NCBI GenBank assembly: GCA_024695465.1 | Contig: JAILID010000041.1 | Span: forward strand, 1-52,481 | Direction of reading: 5' to 3' | Source: Lachnospiraceae bacterium | Lineage (GTDB): Bacteria > Bacillota > Clostridia > Lachnospirales > Lachnospiraceae | DNA: 52,481 bases | In this document: positions 43,337 to 51,857 of the stretch, one piece after another | Position numbering within the stretch: the stretch's first letter is position 1 | Layout of the letters: each line of letters begins with the position of its first letter | Made by a program: the position numbers and the translations under genes | The notes under the pieces: generated by a model | What the model saw: only the letters and a program-made list of their open reading frames with translations | Database searches by the model: none | Told to the model about the DNA's origin: nothing

Positions 43337-43366
43337 AAACGACAAAGGAACGATTCTCATACAAGA
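43337..43366 (-). terminator. Hairpin in front of the reverse transcriptase gene
   Basis: On the minus strand AGGGACGGTTCT and AGAATCGTTCCT form a 12-bp stem (two G-U pairs) around TGTATG, followed by a T-rich TTTGTCGTTTT. It may end the upstream transcript or end a short RNA from this spacer. Confidence 0.5.
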
Positions 43367-43388
43367 ACCGTCCCTGAAGCCTTCATAA

Positions 43389-43510
43389 AAGCGGAAAATC
43401 GTTAAATTCCGGAAATTCCGGAATGGACCAGATCGTACACGGACGGCTGCCTGCGAAGCCTCAACTATGCCCGTGCCGGACCCGCCGCAGGCGCAAATGC
43501 ATTTCCGCTT
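43389..43510 (-). other. Structured spacer upstream of the reverse transcriptase, candidate ncRNA
   Basis: An outer 9-bp inverted repeat (AAGCGGAAA, 43389-43397, with TTTCCGCTT, 43502-43510) encloses an inner 7-bp repeat (43449-43455 with 43486-43492). It also holds a 19-nt palindrome ATTCCGGAAATTCCGGAAT (43406-43424). No ORF is supported in 43316-43527. Nested repeats just upstream of a reverse transcriptase are reminiscent of template RNAs of such enzymes, but this is inference. Confidence 0.4.
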
Positions 43511-43527
43511 CCAATGAACCATGTATT

Positions 43528-43962
43528 TCAGCTCTCCAGGGCCATGCGCGCGCGCAGACACACGTAACGCCTGGTGTTCCACCAGCCCTGATGATTGTGA
43601 TAGAAGCGGATGTAAGGAATCCCGGAAGCCCGGCATCTTTCGCGGAACGCGTTGGCTTCGCTGTTATCATCCATAACTTCCACATACAAAGCCACAAACC
43701 CGTCCCTGCGCAACATATAGATCATGCTTCCGCTTTTGCCCTGTTCCATCCGAAGCTCATATTGGGGAAAATCCTGCTCGAATATCTCCTGGAAATACTG
43801 CTTCCAGTGGCCCCCGTAGTTGAACTGGTTCGGCTCATCCGGCATCTTCGGCCCCCATGAAAAACCGGAAGGTGCCTCGGCCTCCTCATATTTCGTATAG
43901 TCCAGGGAAGGCTCATCTTCTATCCCGATTATACTTTTCAGCGCTTTTTCAAAAAATCCCAT
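43528..43962 (-). CDS. Hypothetical protein, 144 aa
   Basis: The start at 43962 follows GGAGGTATGAG; the longer ORF is rejected. The protein has an amphipathic N-terminus (MGFFEKALKSIIGI) and an acidic linker. Its C-terminal domain contains GFVALYVEVMDDNSEANAFRE followed by GIPYIRFYHNHQGWWNTR. The E-V-x-D arrangement after a hydrophobic strand recalls endonuclease-like folds, but no family is recognised and no catalytic claim is made. It is the gene directly upstream of the reverse transcriptase on the same strand. Confidence 0.75.
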   Translation of the reverse strand: MGFFEKALKSIIGIEDEPSLDYTKYEEAEAPSGFSWGPKMPDEPNQFNYGGHWKQYFQEIFEQDFPQYELRMEQGKSGSMIYMLRRDGFVALYVEVMDDNSEANAFRERCRASGIPYIRFYHNHQGWWNTRRYVCLRARMALES

Positions 43963-44112
43963 CTCATACCTCCGAACAAGGCCAAACAGAATGATAATGC
44001 TATTGTAGCACGTCCCGCCCTTTTTTTCCACATTTACCCGCTGAAATACAGGAATTTTATGGAAATGTGTTTAAATATGGCAAGGCCTTTCTTCCCCATC
44101 CTCCGCCTCGCT

Positions 44113-44325
44113 TCAGCCAAGAATCTCCAAGATCTCAATCTCACTGTCCAAAAGGCATACCGGGCCTTCCGGATCCTCCACGCAGAAGCTTGCGGCCCCT
44201 GCCTCTTCTTCCTCTTCCGCCGTAAAAAGCGCCGCTTTTCCGCTGTAGATCATTCCATCCGTACAGCGGACCCTCACCATCCGGCCTTCCTTCGCCGCAT
44301 CCTGCATGCGTTCAACTTTCCCCAT
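44113..44325 (-). CDS. Small LSm-like domain protein
   Basis: The protein is 70 aa. The pattern VRVRCTDGMIYSGKAALF...SFCVEDPEGPVCLLDSEIEILEIL suggests a five-strand Sm-like barrel, with the DG of Sm1 and a terminal SEIExIE strand. Such short proteins occur in Bacillota with unknown roles. A run of five glutamates interrupts the middle loop. GAGGGGG is upstream. It lies 42 nt after the ROK gene on the same strand. Confidence 0.7.
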   Translation of the reverse strand: MGKVERMQDAAKEGRMVRVRCTDGMIYSGKAALFTAEEEEEAGAASFCVEDPEGPVCLLDSEIEILEILG

Positions 44326-44367
44326 CGTGTAATTCCCCCTCTGCCATTCTTTTCTCCGGCTCCAAAA

Positions 44368-45360
44368 TCACAATTCTCCCCGCATATTCAGAAAATGATA
44401 CAGGGCCCCGTATTGATTCGCCTCGTTCATGTAGCGGCAGCGGCTGATCTCCGTCTTAAAAAGACTTCCCCCGCATATGGTTCTCAGGAAATCGTACTCC
44501 GTCCGGATATCCTCGATCAGCCGATCCTGGCGGCTGATCCCGCCGCCAATCAGGATCCGCTCCGGATCAAAAGAGATCGTCTCGTTCATCGCCAGCCGCG
44601 CGACGTCGAAGACATACTTCCGGTAGATCTCTTCAACAGCCGGATCGCCGGCCCTCAAAAAATCAAAAAACTGGCGGCCGTCCATTCCTTCCGCGTATTC
44701 CGGCAGATCGTTGAGCTCCGAGAACTCCGTCTGATCCTGAAACAGCTTAAAGTTCCCCATCATCGGATAGATAGAAAGCTTCCGGACGTCAATACCCTTG
44801 GCGATGCAGGCCTTGTGCAGCAGGGTTGACACCCCGCAGTGGTAAAAGGCCGTGCACTCAAATCCCCGCTCCTCGCCGACAATCGAATAGCTGAACTCGC
44901 CGGCAGAGAAATCTCTTCCTTTAAGGAGCTTTCGATTCAGGACAATACCACCGGCAACCGCGGTTCCAAGGATGATCACGACGCCGTTGTCCACATCGGA
45001 AAGGTTTCCTTTCCAGACTTCCGCGAGAACCCCGCATTTTCCGTCATTTTCCATCGAGGCCGGAAGTCCCGTGCGTCTTTCGATCTCCTCCGTCACGCTC
45101 TGACCCGCCAGCCGATAATAGGCACCGCTCCCCACCAGGACGCCTTTCTCCGCATCGATAACGCCCGGCATCGAGAGTGCTGCTCCCTTCAGGTCAAACT
45201 CCTTCCGGAGTTTCCCGGCAAGCCGAACGACAAAGCCGTAATAGGCCTCCGAATCCGATATGGGAGCCGGCGCCTCATCGCGCAGCAAAACGTTCAGGGC
45301 TTCATCCATAATGGAATACTTGACGAGTGTTCCACCAAAATCCATGGTCAGATAATTCAT
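44368..45360 (-). CDS. ROK family protein (sugar kinase or regulator-like)
   Basis: The protein is 330 aa with no helix-turn-helix. Phosphate-1 motif MDFGGTLVKYS is at residues 6-16, the catalytic region ENDGKCGVLAEVWKGN near 103-118, and the phosphate-2 region ILGTAVAGGIVLN follows. The canonical zinc motif CxCGxxGC of glucokinases is missing; single cysteines are placed differently. It may phosphorylate a hexose or a derivative. It sits between an LSm-like gene and the HD-GYP gene. Confidence 0.88.
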   Translation of the reverse strand: MNYLTMDFGGTLVKYSIMDEALNVLLRDEAPAPISDSEAYYGFVVRLAGKLRKEFDLKGAALSMPGVIDAEKGVLVGSGAYYRLAGQSVTEEIERRTGLPASMENDGKCGVLAEVWKGNLSDVDNGVVIILGTAVAGGIVLNRKLLKGRDFSAGEFSYSIVGEERGFECTAFYHCGVSTLLHKACIAKGIDVRKLSIYPMMGNFKLFQDQTEFSELNDLPEYAEGMDGRQFFDFLRAGDPAVEEIYRKYVFDVARLAMNETISFDPERILIGGGISRQDRLIEDIRTEYDFLRTICGGSLFKTEISRCRYMNEANQYGALYHFLNMRGEL

Positions 45361-45389
45361 AACGCCTCCTGACTTTCAAAATCCCAAAT

Positions 45390-47234
45390 TCAGCCCATCC
45401 CCGCCGCAGCCTTCTCCCCCACTCCAATGGAAGAATAGTAGCTCTCCAACGCAGGCCTGGCCGCCTCGTAATACTTTCTAAGACCCTCGTCGAACTGGGT
45501 CCCCATCCCTTCGAGGATGATCCGATCCGCCTTCTCAAAGGAAAAGCTGTCCTTATACACCCGCTTGCTCACCAGGGCGTCGTAAACGTCCGCGATGGCC
45601 ATGATCCTGGCCTCAAGCGGGATCTCCTCCCCCTTCAGGCCGTCCGGATAACCGGAACCATCCATCCGCTCATGGTGGTAATGGGCTACATTTTCAGCGA
45701 TCCTGCGGAATTCCTCGTCATCGCTGTCTTTTAAGATCTCATGTACAATGCGGGCGCCCTCCGCCGCATGGCTCTTCATCACGTTAAACTCTTCCGGGGT
45801 ATAGCGCCCGGGCTTGCGGAGAATCACGTCGTCGACTGCGATCTTCCCCAGATCGTGCATAGGCGCCGCCTTGATCAGACGATCGCAGAAGCCTTCTGAA
45901 AGGTGCAGGGAGCCGTCCCGCTTAATCGCCTCCGTAAGCAGCTTTACCCCCTCGCTGGTACGGCGGATATGTCCTCCGGTAGAATTATCCCGGCTTTCAA
46001 CCATAGTCGCCATCCCCATGATCAGCTGCTCGTGCATGGATACGATCCGCTCCGTCTTGGCCTTTACGTCCGCCTTAAGATTCTTATTGTAATCTCCGAT
46101 CAGCCTGATATATTTCTGATTCTGCGTGTCGTCTTCCATGAAGACCTGGTAGCCGCACCTTTTCCCGCCGTAATAGAGGTCCCCTACATTGATGGAATAG
46201 TACCTGATATCCCTCTCTTCCTTCCCGGTCTCTTCCCTGTCCTCTTTGTCCGTCTTCTTCTTTTCCGTCTTTCCTTCTTCCTTGTTCACTTCCCGGATGG
46301 CCTGCTGCACGTCCTTTTCATTTGCGGAGATTTCCGCCTTATAAGTGATTTTCTTTGCCCCGGAATCTGCCCTGAAGCGCCTGATCCACTCAAACACAGT
46401 CTTCCGCATGGCTTCATTTTCCCCAATGAACTGGTCTACCGCCATATTTTCCAGATCCGGCAGGATCTTCCGGGCGATCTCATTGCTGCCCAGATAGCGG
46501 CCCCGGGAGTCCACGGTGATAAAGCCCACGTCTCCACCTTCCACGATGGATTCCGTGACGATCTCGCTCACGCTATGATAGGCCATCTGATCCACGATCC
46601 AGAGGTAGATCCATTGGGACAGGACAAAAGCAAGCGGCATAACCTCGTAACCAGGGATCCAGGAAGCCATTCCGACGACATAAGCCACCATGCAGATGAT
46701 GATCGGCAGCACCAGCAGGAACAAAATGATTCTGGACACCTGCTTCTGCTTGAAATAGGTATAGAAAACAATCGCCAGATCTATGGACAGAAAAGTGAGG
46801 AGAAAAATGTTGTAGACCGTTTGGAAAACCCCGTAATCCTTTAGCATTACCCAGTTGCCTCCGATCTCCCGGATGGTAATGCTTCCGGGCAGGATCAAAT
46901 CCAGCAGCAGGAAAGGGATCATAACCGCGGTGGATACCAGGATAACGAGATTGCGGACCAGGTGGCTGACCGGAATCATGCAAAGACTCAGCACGCAGAA
47001 AGTCAGCATGGCCGGCAGGAAGGTAACGCACATGAAGATGATCTTCATGAGCGCGTTCGTCGTCGCAGGATCGTGATAGTAATAAATGAGGAGATAGGTC
47101 AGCTCCAGGATCGGAAGCATGATAAAGAGCGCCGTAAAGGCCACATGGAACTGCTTGCGCCAGTTAAAAAGATACAAGAGAAAAAGCAGAAAAGAGGTGA
47201 TGAAAATCAGGGCATAATAGGCAAACTGAGTCAT
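45390..47234 (-). CDS. Membrane-bound HD-GYP domain phosphodiesterase
   Basis: The protein is 614 aa from the ATG at 47234 (GAGGAG upstream). Seven or so membrane helices (residues 5-235) resemble the 7TM sensor of histidine kinases. A PAS-like segment follows (YHSVSEIVTESIVEGGDVGF onward) and is interrupted by a highly charged Lys/Glu/Asp insertion (about 330-350). The HD-GYP domain (about 420-600) has HDLGK (near 459) and HHERMDGSGYPDG (near 516). By family knowledge it degrades c-di-GMP to GMP. The ligand sensed is unknown. Confidence 0.92.
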   Translation of the reverse strand: MTQFAYYALIFITSFLLFLLYLFNWRKQFHVAFTALFIMLPILELTYLLIYYYHDPATTNALMKIIFMCVTFLPAMLTFCVLSLCMIPVSHLVRNLVILVSTAVMIPFLLLDLILPGSITIREIGGNWVMLKDYGVFQTVYNIFLLTFLSIDLAIVFYTYFKQKQVSRIILFLLVLPIIICMVAYVVGMASWIPGYEVMPLAFVLSQWIYLWIVDQMAYHSVSEIVTESIVEGGDVGFITVDSRGRYLGSNEIARKILPDLENMAVDQFIGENEAMRKTVFEWIRRFRADSGAKKITYKAEISANEKDVQQAIREVNKEEGKTEKKKTDKEDREETGKEERDIRYYSINVGDLYYGGKRCGYQVFMEDDTQNQKYIRLIGDYNKNLKADVKAKTERIVSMHEQLIMGMATMVESRDNSTGGHIRRTSEGVKLLTEAIKRDGSLHLSEGFCDRLIKAAPMHDLGKIAVDDVILRKPGRYTPEEFNVMKSHAAEGARIVHEILKDSDDEEFRRIAENVAHYHHERMDGSGYPDGLKGEEIPLEARIMAIADVYDALVSKRVYKDSFSFEKADRIILEGMGTQFDEGLRKYYEAARPALESYYSSIGVGEKAAAGMG

Positions 47235-47417
47235 ATTTCTCCTCAAACACACAGGTTTCACGGACTCATCCGCGCTTTTGCAGATGAAAACCGGTCGATT
47301 GTTCAAAAAGCCACAGCGATTACGCGGAATCTGTAAGAAGCCTGCAGAAAAAGCTCCTGCCCGATCCGGCTGCGCCGCAGTCTCCGGACCTGTTTTTCAA
47401 ATCCGTTTATCCATTTA

Positions 47418-47445
47418 ATAATACCAGAAATCCCCAAAGTTACAA
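47418..47445 (-). promoter_or_regulatory. Promoter of the HD-GYP gene
   Basis: On the minus strand TTGTAA (47445-47440) and TATTAT (47423-47418) are 16 nt apart. The leader is about 175 nt; I do not recognise a c-di-GMP riboswitch in it. Otherwise 47235-47588 holds no supported gene. Confidence 0.55.
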
Positions 47446-47588
47446 GTCCTGATATATAAAAATACGGCTGTTTTGACAGTCCTTTCACGGCAGACAGCAG
47501 CAATATTTGCCGTTTGTTATAAAAGCCCCGTGAAAATGTCCCCAAACCTGCAGTAAAATTTCACTGCGGAGAAATGGCAAAAAGTATC

Positions 47589-47618
47589 TTTACATCCCCC
47601 TCTTGTTTGTGCTAGTAT
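47589..47618 (+). promoter_or_regulatory. queT promoter
   Basis: TTTACA (47589-47594) and TAGTAT (47613-47618) have an 18-nt spacer, placing the start just before the riboswitch. Confidence 0.55.
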
Positions 47619-47640
47619 TGGCAGAAGCAGCGAAAAGCTG

Positions 47641-47684
47641 CCGCGAGTTCGAAGTCCATCCTCGCGTAAAATAAAACCAGGAGG
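47641..47684 (+). promoter_or_regulatory. preQ1-I riboswitch
   Basis: P1 is CGCGAG (47642-47647) with CTCGCG (47661-47666); the loop TTCGAAGTCCATC is followed by the A-rich tail TAAAATAAAACCAGGAGG, whose end is the ribosome binding site. This matches the compact class I preQ1 aptamer acting on translation. A small hairpin GCAGC-GAAAA-GCTGC precedes it. Confidence 0.8.
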
Positions 47685-47691
47685 TTTTTTT

Positions 47692-48189
47692 ATGTCCAAA
47701 AACACATTACTTATCACCCAGGCCGCCGCCATCGGCGCCGTCTACGTCGTCCTGACGCTCGTCTTCGCGCCCATCTCCTACGGGGAAGTCCAGATCCGCA
47801 TCTCGGAAGCGCTCACGATCCTGCCGTTCTTCACGCCGGCCGCGATCCCGGGCCTCTTCGTCGGATGCCTGATCGCGAACTTCATCGGCGGCGCGATTCT
47901 GCCGGACATTGTCTTCGGAAGCATCGCGACCCTGATCGGAGCGGCCGGAACCTATCTTCTGAGACAGAACCGCTTCCTTGCGCCGCTTCCGCCGATCATT
48001 TCCAACACGCTCATTGTCCCGCTCGTCTTAAAATACGGCTACGGCCTGCCGCTTCCCCTGCCGCTTATCATGGTCTTCATCGCGGCCGGCGAGTTCATCA
48101 GCTGCTACGTGCTGGGCGAATTCCTGCTCACGCTGCTTCTAAAGTACAAGACCCTGATCTTTGCCGGGAACGCGAACCGCATCCATTAA
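47692..48189 (+). CDS. queT: QueT queuosine-precursor transporter
   Basis: The protein is 165 aa with five or six membrane helices and the QueT pattern SYGEVQIRISEALTILPFF near residues 29-47. It is the substrate-binding S component of an ECF-type importer for preQ1/preQ0; the shared ECF energising module is not in this window. The preQ1 riboswitch immediately upstream supports the assignment. The start has CAGGAGG at the riboswitch end. Confidence 0.94.
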   Translation: MSKNTLLITQAAAIGAVYVVLTLVFAPISYGEVQIRISEALTILPFFTPAAIPGLFVGCLIANFIGGAILPDIVFGSIATLIGAAGTYLLRQNRFLAPLPPIISNTLIVPLVLKYGYGLPLPLPLIMVFIAAGEFISCYVLGEFLLTLLLKYKTLIFAGNANRIH

Positions 48190-48282
48190 CGCTCCTTTTA
48201 AAAAGAAAACCGGAACGATTCATCCGAAGAGGAGCCTCAACAATCAAATATCAGACCAGACGTTTCTCCTGAGGAGACAATC

Positions 48283-49212
48283 ATGCCGAAGAAATACTAC
48301 TTTATCGTCAACGCCAGCGGCGGAAGCGGCCGCGCCGCCCGCCGCTGGAAAAAAATAAAACACATCCTTGACAGCAAAAAAGTCGACTACGAGGTCCTGA
48401 AAACCGAAAAGGCAGGCGACGCGCGGCGCTGCGCCGATGCCCTTACAGCGGTTCGCAGCGACGAGCTCAATCTCGTCATCGTCGGCGGCGACGGAACCAT
48501 CAACGAGGTGCTGAACGGCATCCGCAATTTCTCCCTTGTCCGCCTCGCAGTCATCCCTTCGGGCTCCGGCAACGACTTTGCCCGCAGCCTTCATCTCTGC
48601 ACCAAACCCGAGGCCGCCCTCGAGCGCATCCTCAAAAGCGATACGATCCGGGAGGTGGACCTCGGCTCCGTCTCGATTCCGGGAAATGAAAACCACCTCT
48701 TCGGCATCAGCGCCGGTCTGGGCCTCGACGCGATCGTCTGCAAGAAAGCCCTGACCTCCAGGCAGAAGCGCTGGCTCAACGCGCTGAATCTCGGAAGCCT
48801 CATCTATCTGCTTCTCACCATCGAGACCTGGTTCTCCATGCAGCCCTTCCGCATGAAAGTCCGAACTTCCGGCCGGGAAACGAAAAACATCTCCCGCGCC
48901 GTCTTCCTCGCCGGAATGAACGGCAGACAGGAAGGCGGCGGCGTCCCGATGGCGCCGAAGGCCTCCTGCACCGACGGCAAGCTTTCCTTCGTCACCGCCC
49001 ATCATCTGGCAAAGTGGAAGGCGTTCTATGTCCTCCCTCTGCTTATCATGGGCCGGCACACCTCCCTCCGCTATTTTGATTTTCAGGACGCCGAATCCAT
49101 CGACATCCTGACCGACGTTCCGATGGTCGTCCATGCCGACGGAGAATATGTCGGCAGCTCCGACAAGATCAGAATGACCTGCCTTCCGGGACGGCTGCGC
49201 CTGATGCAGTAA
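48283..49212 (+). CDS. Diacylglycerol kinase family lipid kinase
   Basis: The protein is 309 aa. The nucleotide-binding GGDGTINEVLNG is at about residues 68-79 and the second signature PSGSGNDFARS near 92-102; the first region NASGGSGRA resembles the usual NP.SG. The family covers DgkB (diacylglycerol recycling) and YegS/BmrU-type kinases, and the substrate cannot be assigned. GAGGAG is upstream of the ATG. It follows queT on the same strand by 93 nt. Confidence 0.92.
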   Translation: MPKKYYFIVNASGGSGRAARRWKKIKHILDSKKVDYEVLKTEKAGDARRCADALTAVRSDELNLVIVGGDGTINEVLNGIRNFSLVRLAVIPSGSGNDFARSLHLCTKPEAALERILKSDTIREVDLGSVSIPGNENHLFGISAGLGLDAIVCKKALTSRQKRWLNALNLGSLIYLLLTIETWFSMQPFRMKVRTSGRETKNISRAVFLAGMNGRQEGGGVPMAPKASCTDGKLSFVTAHHLAKWKAFYVLPLLIMGRHTSLRYFDFQDAESIDILTDVPMVVHADGEYVGSSDKIRMTCLPGRLRLMQ

Positions 49213-49235
49213 CGCGCAAGGGGCAAGGTTCTGCT

Positions 49236-49793
49236 TCACCAGGCCGGGGCCTCCTGTAATCGCTGCTGCATGGCGTACTCAAATATGAGTTTATCATAAG
49301 TCTGTCCGTTAATCTCCAGCGCCCCCATTTCCGAGCCTACCCTCTTCATTCCCGCTCTCTCCAGTGCTTTCCGCGACCCGATATTGTCGGACACACACCA
49401 TGCGCTCACGGTTTGGATATTTTCATGCTCGGTCAGATAGTGAAGCACGGCTGTCAGCGCTTCTGTGGCAAATCCCTGCCCCCACGAAGCCCTCTCAATA
49501 CTCATTCCAATCTCAATCCGGCTTTCATCCGCATCATAATCATATGCGCCAATCGTACCAATCAGATTCCCTTTATATACAATTCCCCAACCATAAAAAT
49601 TTGGATCATCGCAGCTCTTTATGAAGGATTCAACTGTTTCCCTCGCCATCGCAAATGTTTGATAAGGATTCCAGCCGGAATACTCAAACATTTGCGGATC
49701 ACTGCCGAATTTTTCAAACAGAACCGCGGCATCCTCGCTTTGGTGCCCTCGCAGAAGAAGTCTGCCTGTTTTCAGTTCAACTGTTCCGCTCAT
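49236..49793 (-). CDS. GNAT family N-acetyltransferase (RimJ/RimL-like)
   Basis: The protein is 185 aa. The N-terminal TGRLLLRGHQSEDA is typical of RimJ/RimL-like GNATs; the acetyl-CoA-binding loop is WGQGFATEAL (about 108-117), followed by NIGSRKALERAGM. The substrate is unknown (ribosomal protein, antibiotic or small amine are all possible). GGGAG is upstream. It is convergent with the lipid kinase gene. From here rightwards base composition becomes visibly more AT-rich. Confidence 0.9.
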   Translation of the reverse strand: MSGTVELKTGRLLLRGHQSEDAAVLFEKFGSDPQMFEYSGWNPYQTFAMARETVESFIKSCDDPNFYGWGIVYKGNLIGTIGAYDYDADESRIEIGMSIERASWGQGFATEALTAVLHYLTEHENIQTVSAWCVSDNIGSRKALERAGMKRVGSEMGALEINGQTYDKLIFEYAMQQRLQEAPAW

Positions 49794-49979
49794 TTTATCA
49801 CTCCCATCTTTTCAGTTCATACTTCTTAAAACGCAAAACTGTTCAAACGGTCATTTTTTGCGTTTTCGTGTTCAAATTGTTCCCAAAGCCTGAGCATTCA
49901 GCAGGAAATCAAATAAATGCATCATCTGGTATCCGTTCTCAAGATTCGACAGCGGATCCCATTTTTTCAGAGCATCAGC

Positions 49980-50495
49980 TTAATCGTTTCTCATCATAGA
50001 AGATATCTTATTCGCGTAAAATCCAGCACGAACCGCAATATCAATGAACATCTTCCACGCCGGAGCTTCCATTTCATCTCGCTTACTGGAACACTGTTCT
50101 ATCAGCTCAACCAACTTATATTCCTGCATTGCCGGAACAGAATCCGCGTTGATGAATGATCTGCCAAATGGTGTAATATCATCCATCTTCCCTAATTCAT
50201 CCTGTTCAAAACCGTTTTGTTTCTTTGCCTGTCCATAGATAAAGCCGTAACGTTCAAACATCAAACGCCATTTTCTCGCATGGCTCCCAGACGGATCCTT
50301 TCCGCTTACGTTGTTAATGATTCCATTTTTATCAAGAAATTTCATGAATCCGAGTTCGTTCTCATTTCCATGAAGATGGCCAACATAAGGAGATTGAGAA
50401 AACGCTATAAATCCTTCCTGGATACGCATAGGATTCCTGAGGCCGGTATTACCAGCTAACCATATATTTATTTTTTCGTTTTCGTCAATTCTCAT
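49980..50495 (-). pseudogene. Truncated type IIS restriction endonuclease-like gene
   Basis: The protein is 171 aa from the ATG at 50495 (GAGGAG upstream), overlapping the upstream methyltransferase remnant. The N-terminus (NTGLRNPMRIQEGF, then RKWRLMFERYGFIY) and DITPFGRSFI resemble the DNA-binding part of AlwI/FokI-like type IIS nucleases, which are 500 or more residues long. After about residue 135 the sequence changes to an unrelated helical tail. No nuclease motif (PD-ExK) remains. The assignment rests partly on the adjacent two-domain methyltransferase pieces and is tentative. Confidence 0.5.
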
Positions 50496-50506
50496 AGCTG
50501 GTCTCC

Positions 50507-51028
50507 TCAAAATCCCACAAAAAGATATTCTTGTACAGCATTTCTGTGTGACTTGGCCTCCTTTTGATTTCCAAAGAAATAGGTGCAGTCAATCGGAATA
50601 ACATCAACGTGTGCCTTATATCTTTCCATAATTTCTATAATCTCTTCTTTGGTTGGCTGGCTGTTTGATGAATATGATACGATCAAAATGCTATCCTTAT
50701 ACATCCTGAACAGATTATCGAATGCGGTTTTAGCGCCATCACGAGATGAAAAAGGGGTCGGATATGACTTAAATTTCTTGGTTTTTGTATGTTCCTGAAA
50801 CTCTACTCCTTTCCAATTTCTTGCCAGGCCCTCAACAAAGTGATATCTGCGTACATACTCATTATCTGAATGTGGCGAATAATATGGCGGGTCAATGTAA
50901 ACAAGGTCTGAACCATCTCCGGGGATACTCATCGCATCTCCCCAGATGAATGTCTGAAAGCAATTTACTTTTTGAGCCCATAAATCTCGTAGCGGGATAT
51001 AGCTTAACCTGATCCGGAAGAGAAGCAT
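50507..51028 (-). pseudogene. Second-domain fragment of a D12-class adenine methyltransferase
   Basis: Homology begins near 50960: TFIWGDAMSIPGDGSDLVYIDPPYYSPHSDNEYV holds the adenine-methylase motif IV (DPPY), and the normal C-terminus EAKSHRNAVQEYLFVGF follows. The segment before it in this frame is not protein-like. The domain's own N-terminal motif (RFMGSKSKLL) is found in a different frame in the neighbouring fragment, so an internal part is deleted out of frame. Confidence 0.7.
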
Positions 51029-51401
51029 CTTTTAAAATCACTTTCCTTTTGTCAGGGAAAGCTGTAACAATCGTATCCTCTCCGGTTCTGGAGTCTGCCT
51101 TTGAAGAAATCGCGCGCTTCGTAGCAACAACTTCAATCTTATAATCCCCATACAGCTCATGCACCAGAGGATGATTTGAATTCGTAAGGATCACATAACA
51201 CCCAAGTTTCTGAAGCCTCTTTACTTCTTTTGCCAGACTCCTCTGATCTTCCTCATAAAACTGTTCTTTGGTATACCTCTTGAAATCTCCCCATTCCGTT
51301 ACCGGAATATAAGGCGGATCAAGAAAAATAAAATCCCCCGGCTGAGCATATTCACGAAGGACATCAAGATAATCCCCACATACAATATGCGCCTTCTTCA
51401 A
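50892..51401 (-). pseudogene. First-domain fragment of a two-domain D12-class adenine methyltransferase
   Basis: It reads KKAHIVCGDYLDVLREYAQ then FIFLDPPYIPV (motif IV DPPY) and a normal end of a first M.FokI-like domain. It then enters the second domain at RFMGSKSKLL, and the frame is lost near 50955. The N-terminal 150 or so residues of the first domain, including its SAM-binding FxGG motif, are absent; an in-frame stop lies right before the TTG at 51401. Together with 50507-51028 this is the broken remainder of one M.FokI-like gene. Confidence 0.7.
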
Positions 51402-51419
51402 TCACAGATATTGCACTTA

Positions 51420-51833
51420 TCATACGAGCACCTCCAGATATTGTCTCATCGCTTTGCCGCATTTCATCAGTTCTGCGTACTTCAGAAGTCGGTTCAGATT
51501 CCGGTCTTTCCTCTGCAGATATGTCACAAGGATCTCCTTGGTTTCTTCAATCCCGACCTTCTCTCTGTAAAACACGATATCCACGACGGTCTTTTCCATA
51601 TCATAGATTTGGAATTCATTCTTACCTTCCTTAACCGTTGTAATGCCCAGCTCATGTCTGTCATCTGTATAATGATGGAAATTCATCTGCGGCCAGGAAG
51701 GCTGCGTTGATATCTTTGCTTTCCTCGGTATAGCTGCATCAACAGCATCCGGAATAAATGTCGTCAGATGATAATAAACCGCAGCACTGAGCAGGCAGAT
51801 CACACCACTTCGGCGTGTGGCCTTCAGGCTCAT
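51420..51833 (-). pseudogene. AbiEi-type antitoxin, N-terminally truncated
   Basis: The protein is 137 aa where about 200 is usual. It matches the type IV antitoxin AbiEi middle and C-terminus: GVICLLSAAVYYHLTTFIP, KEGKNEFQIYDMEKTVVDIV, and YLQRKDRNLNRLLKYAELM. The winged-helix N-terminus is missing. At its stop an ATGATAAGTGC overlap is the expected start of the AbiEii toxin, but that frame closes after about 19 codons, so the toxin is lost. Confidence 0.65.
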
Positions 51834-51857
51834 TGCAGCCCTGACAGGGATAGCACC

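Noticed and set aside
47235..47417. c-di-GMP riboswitch before the HD-GYP gene
   Set aside because: I looked for the conserved aptamer elements in the leader and did not find them.
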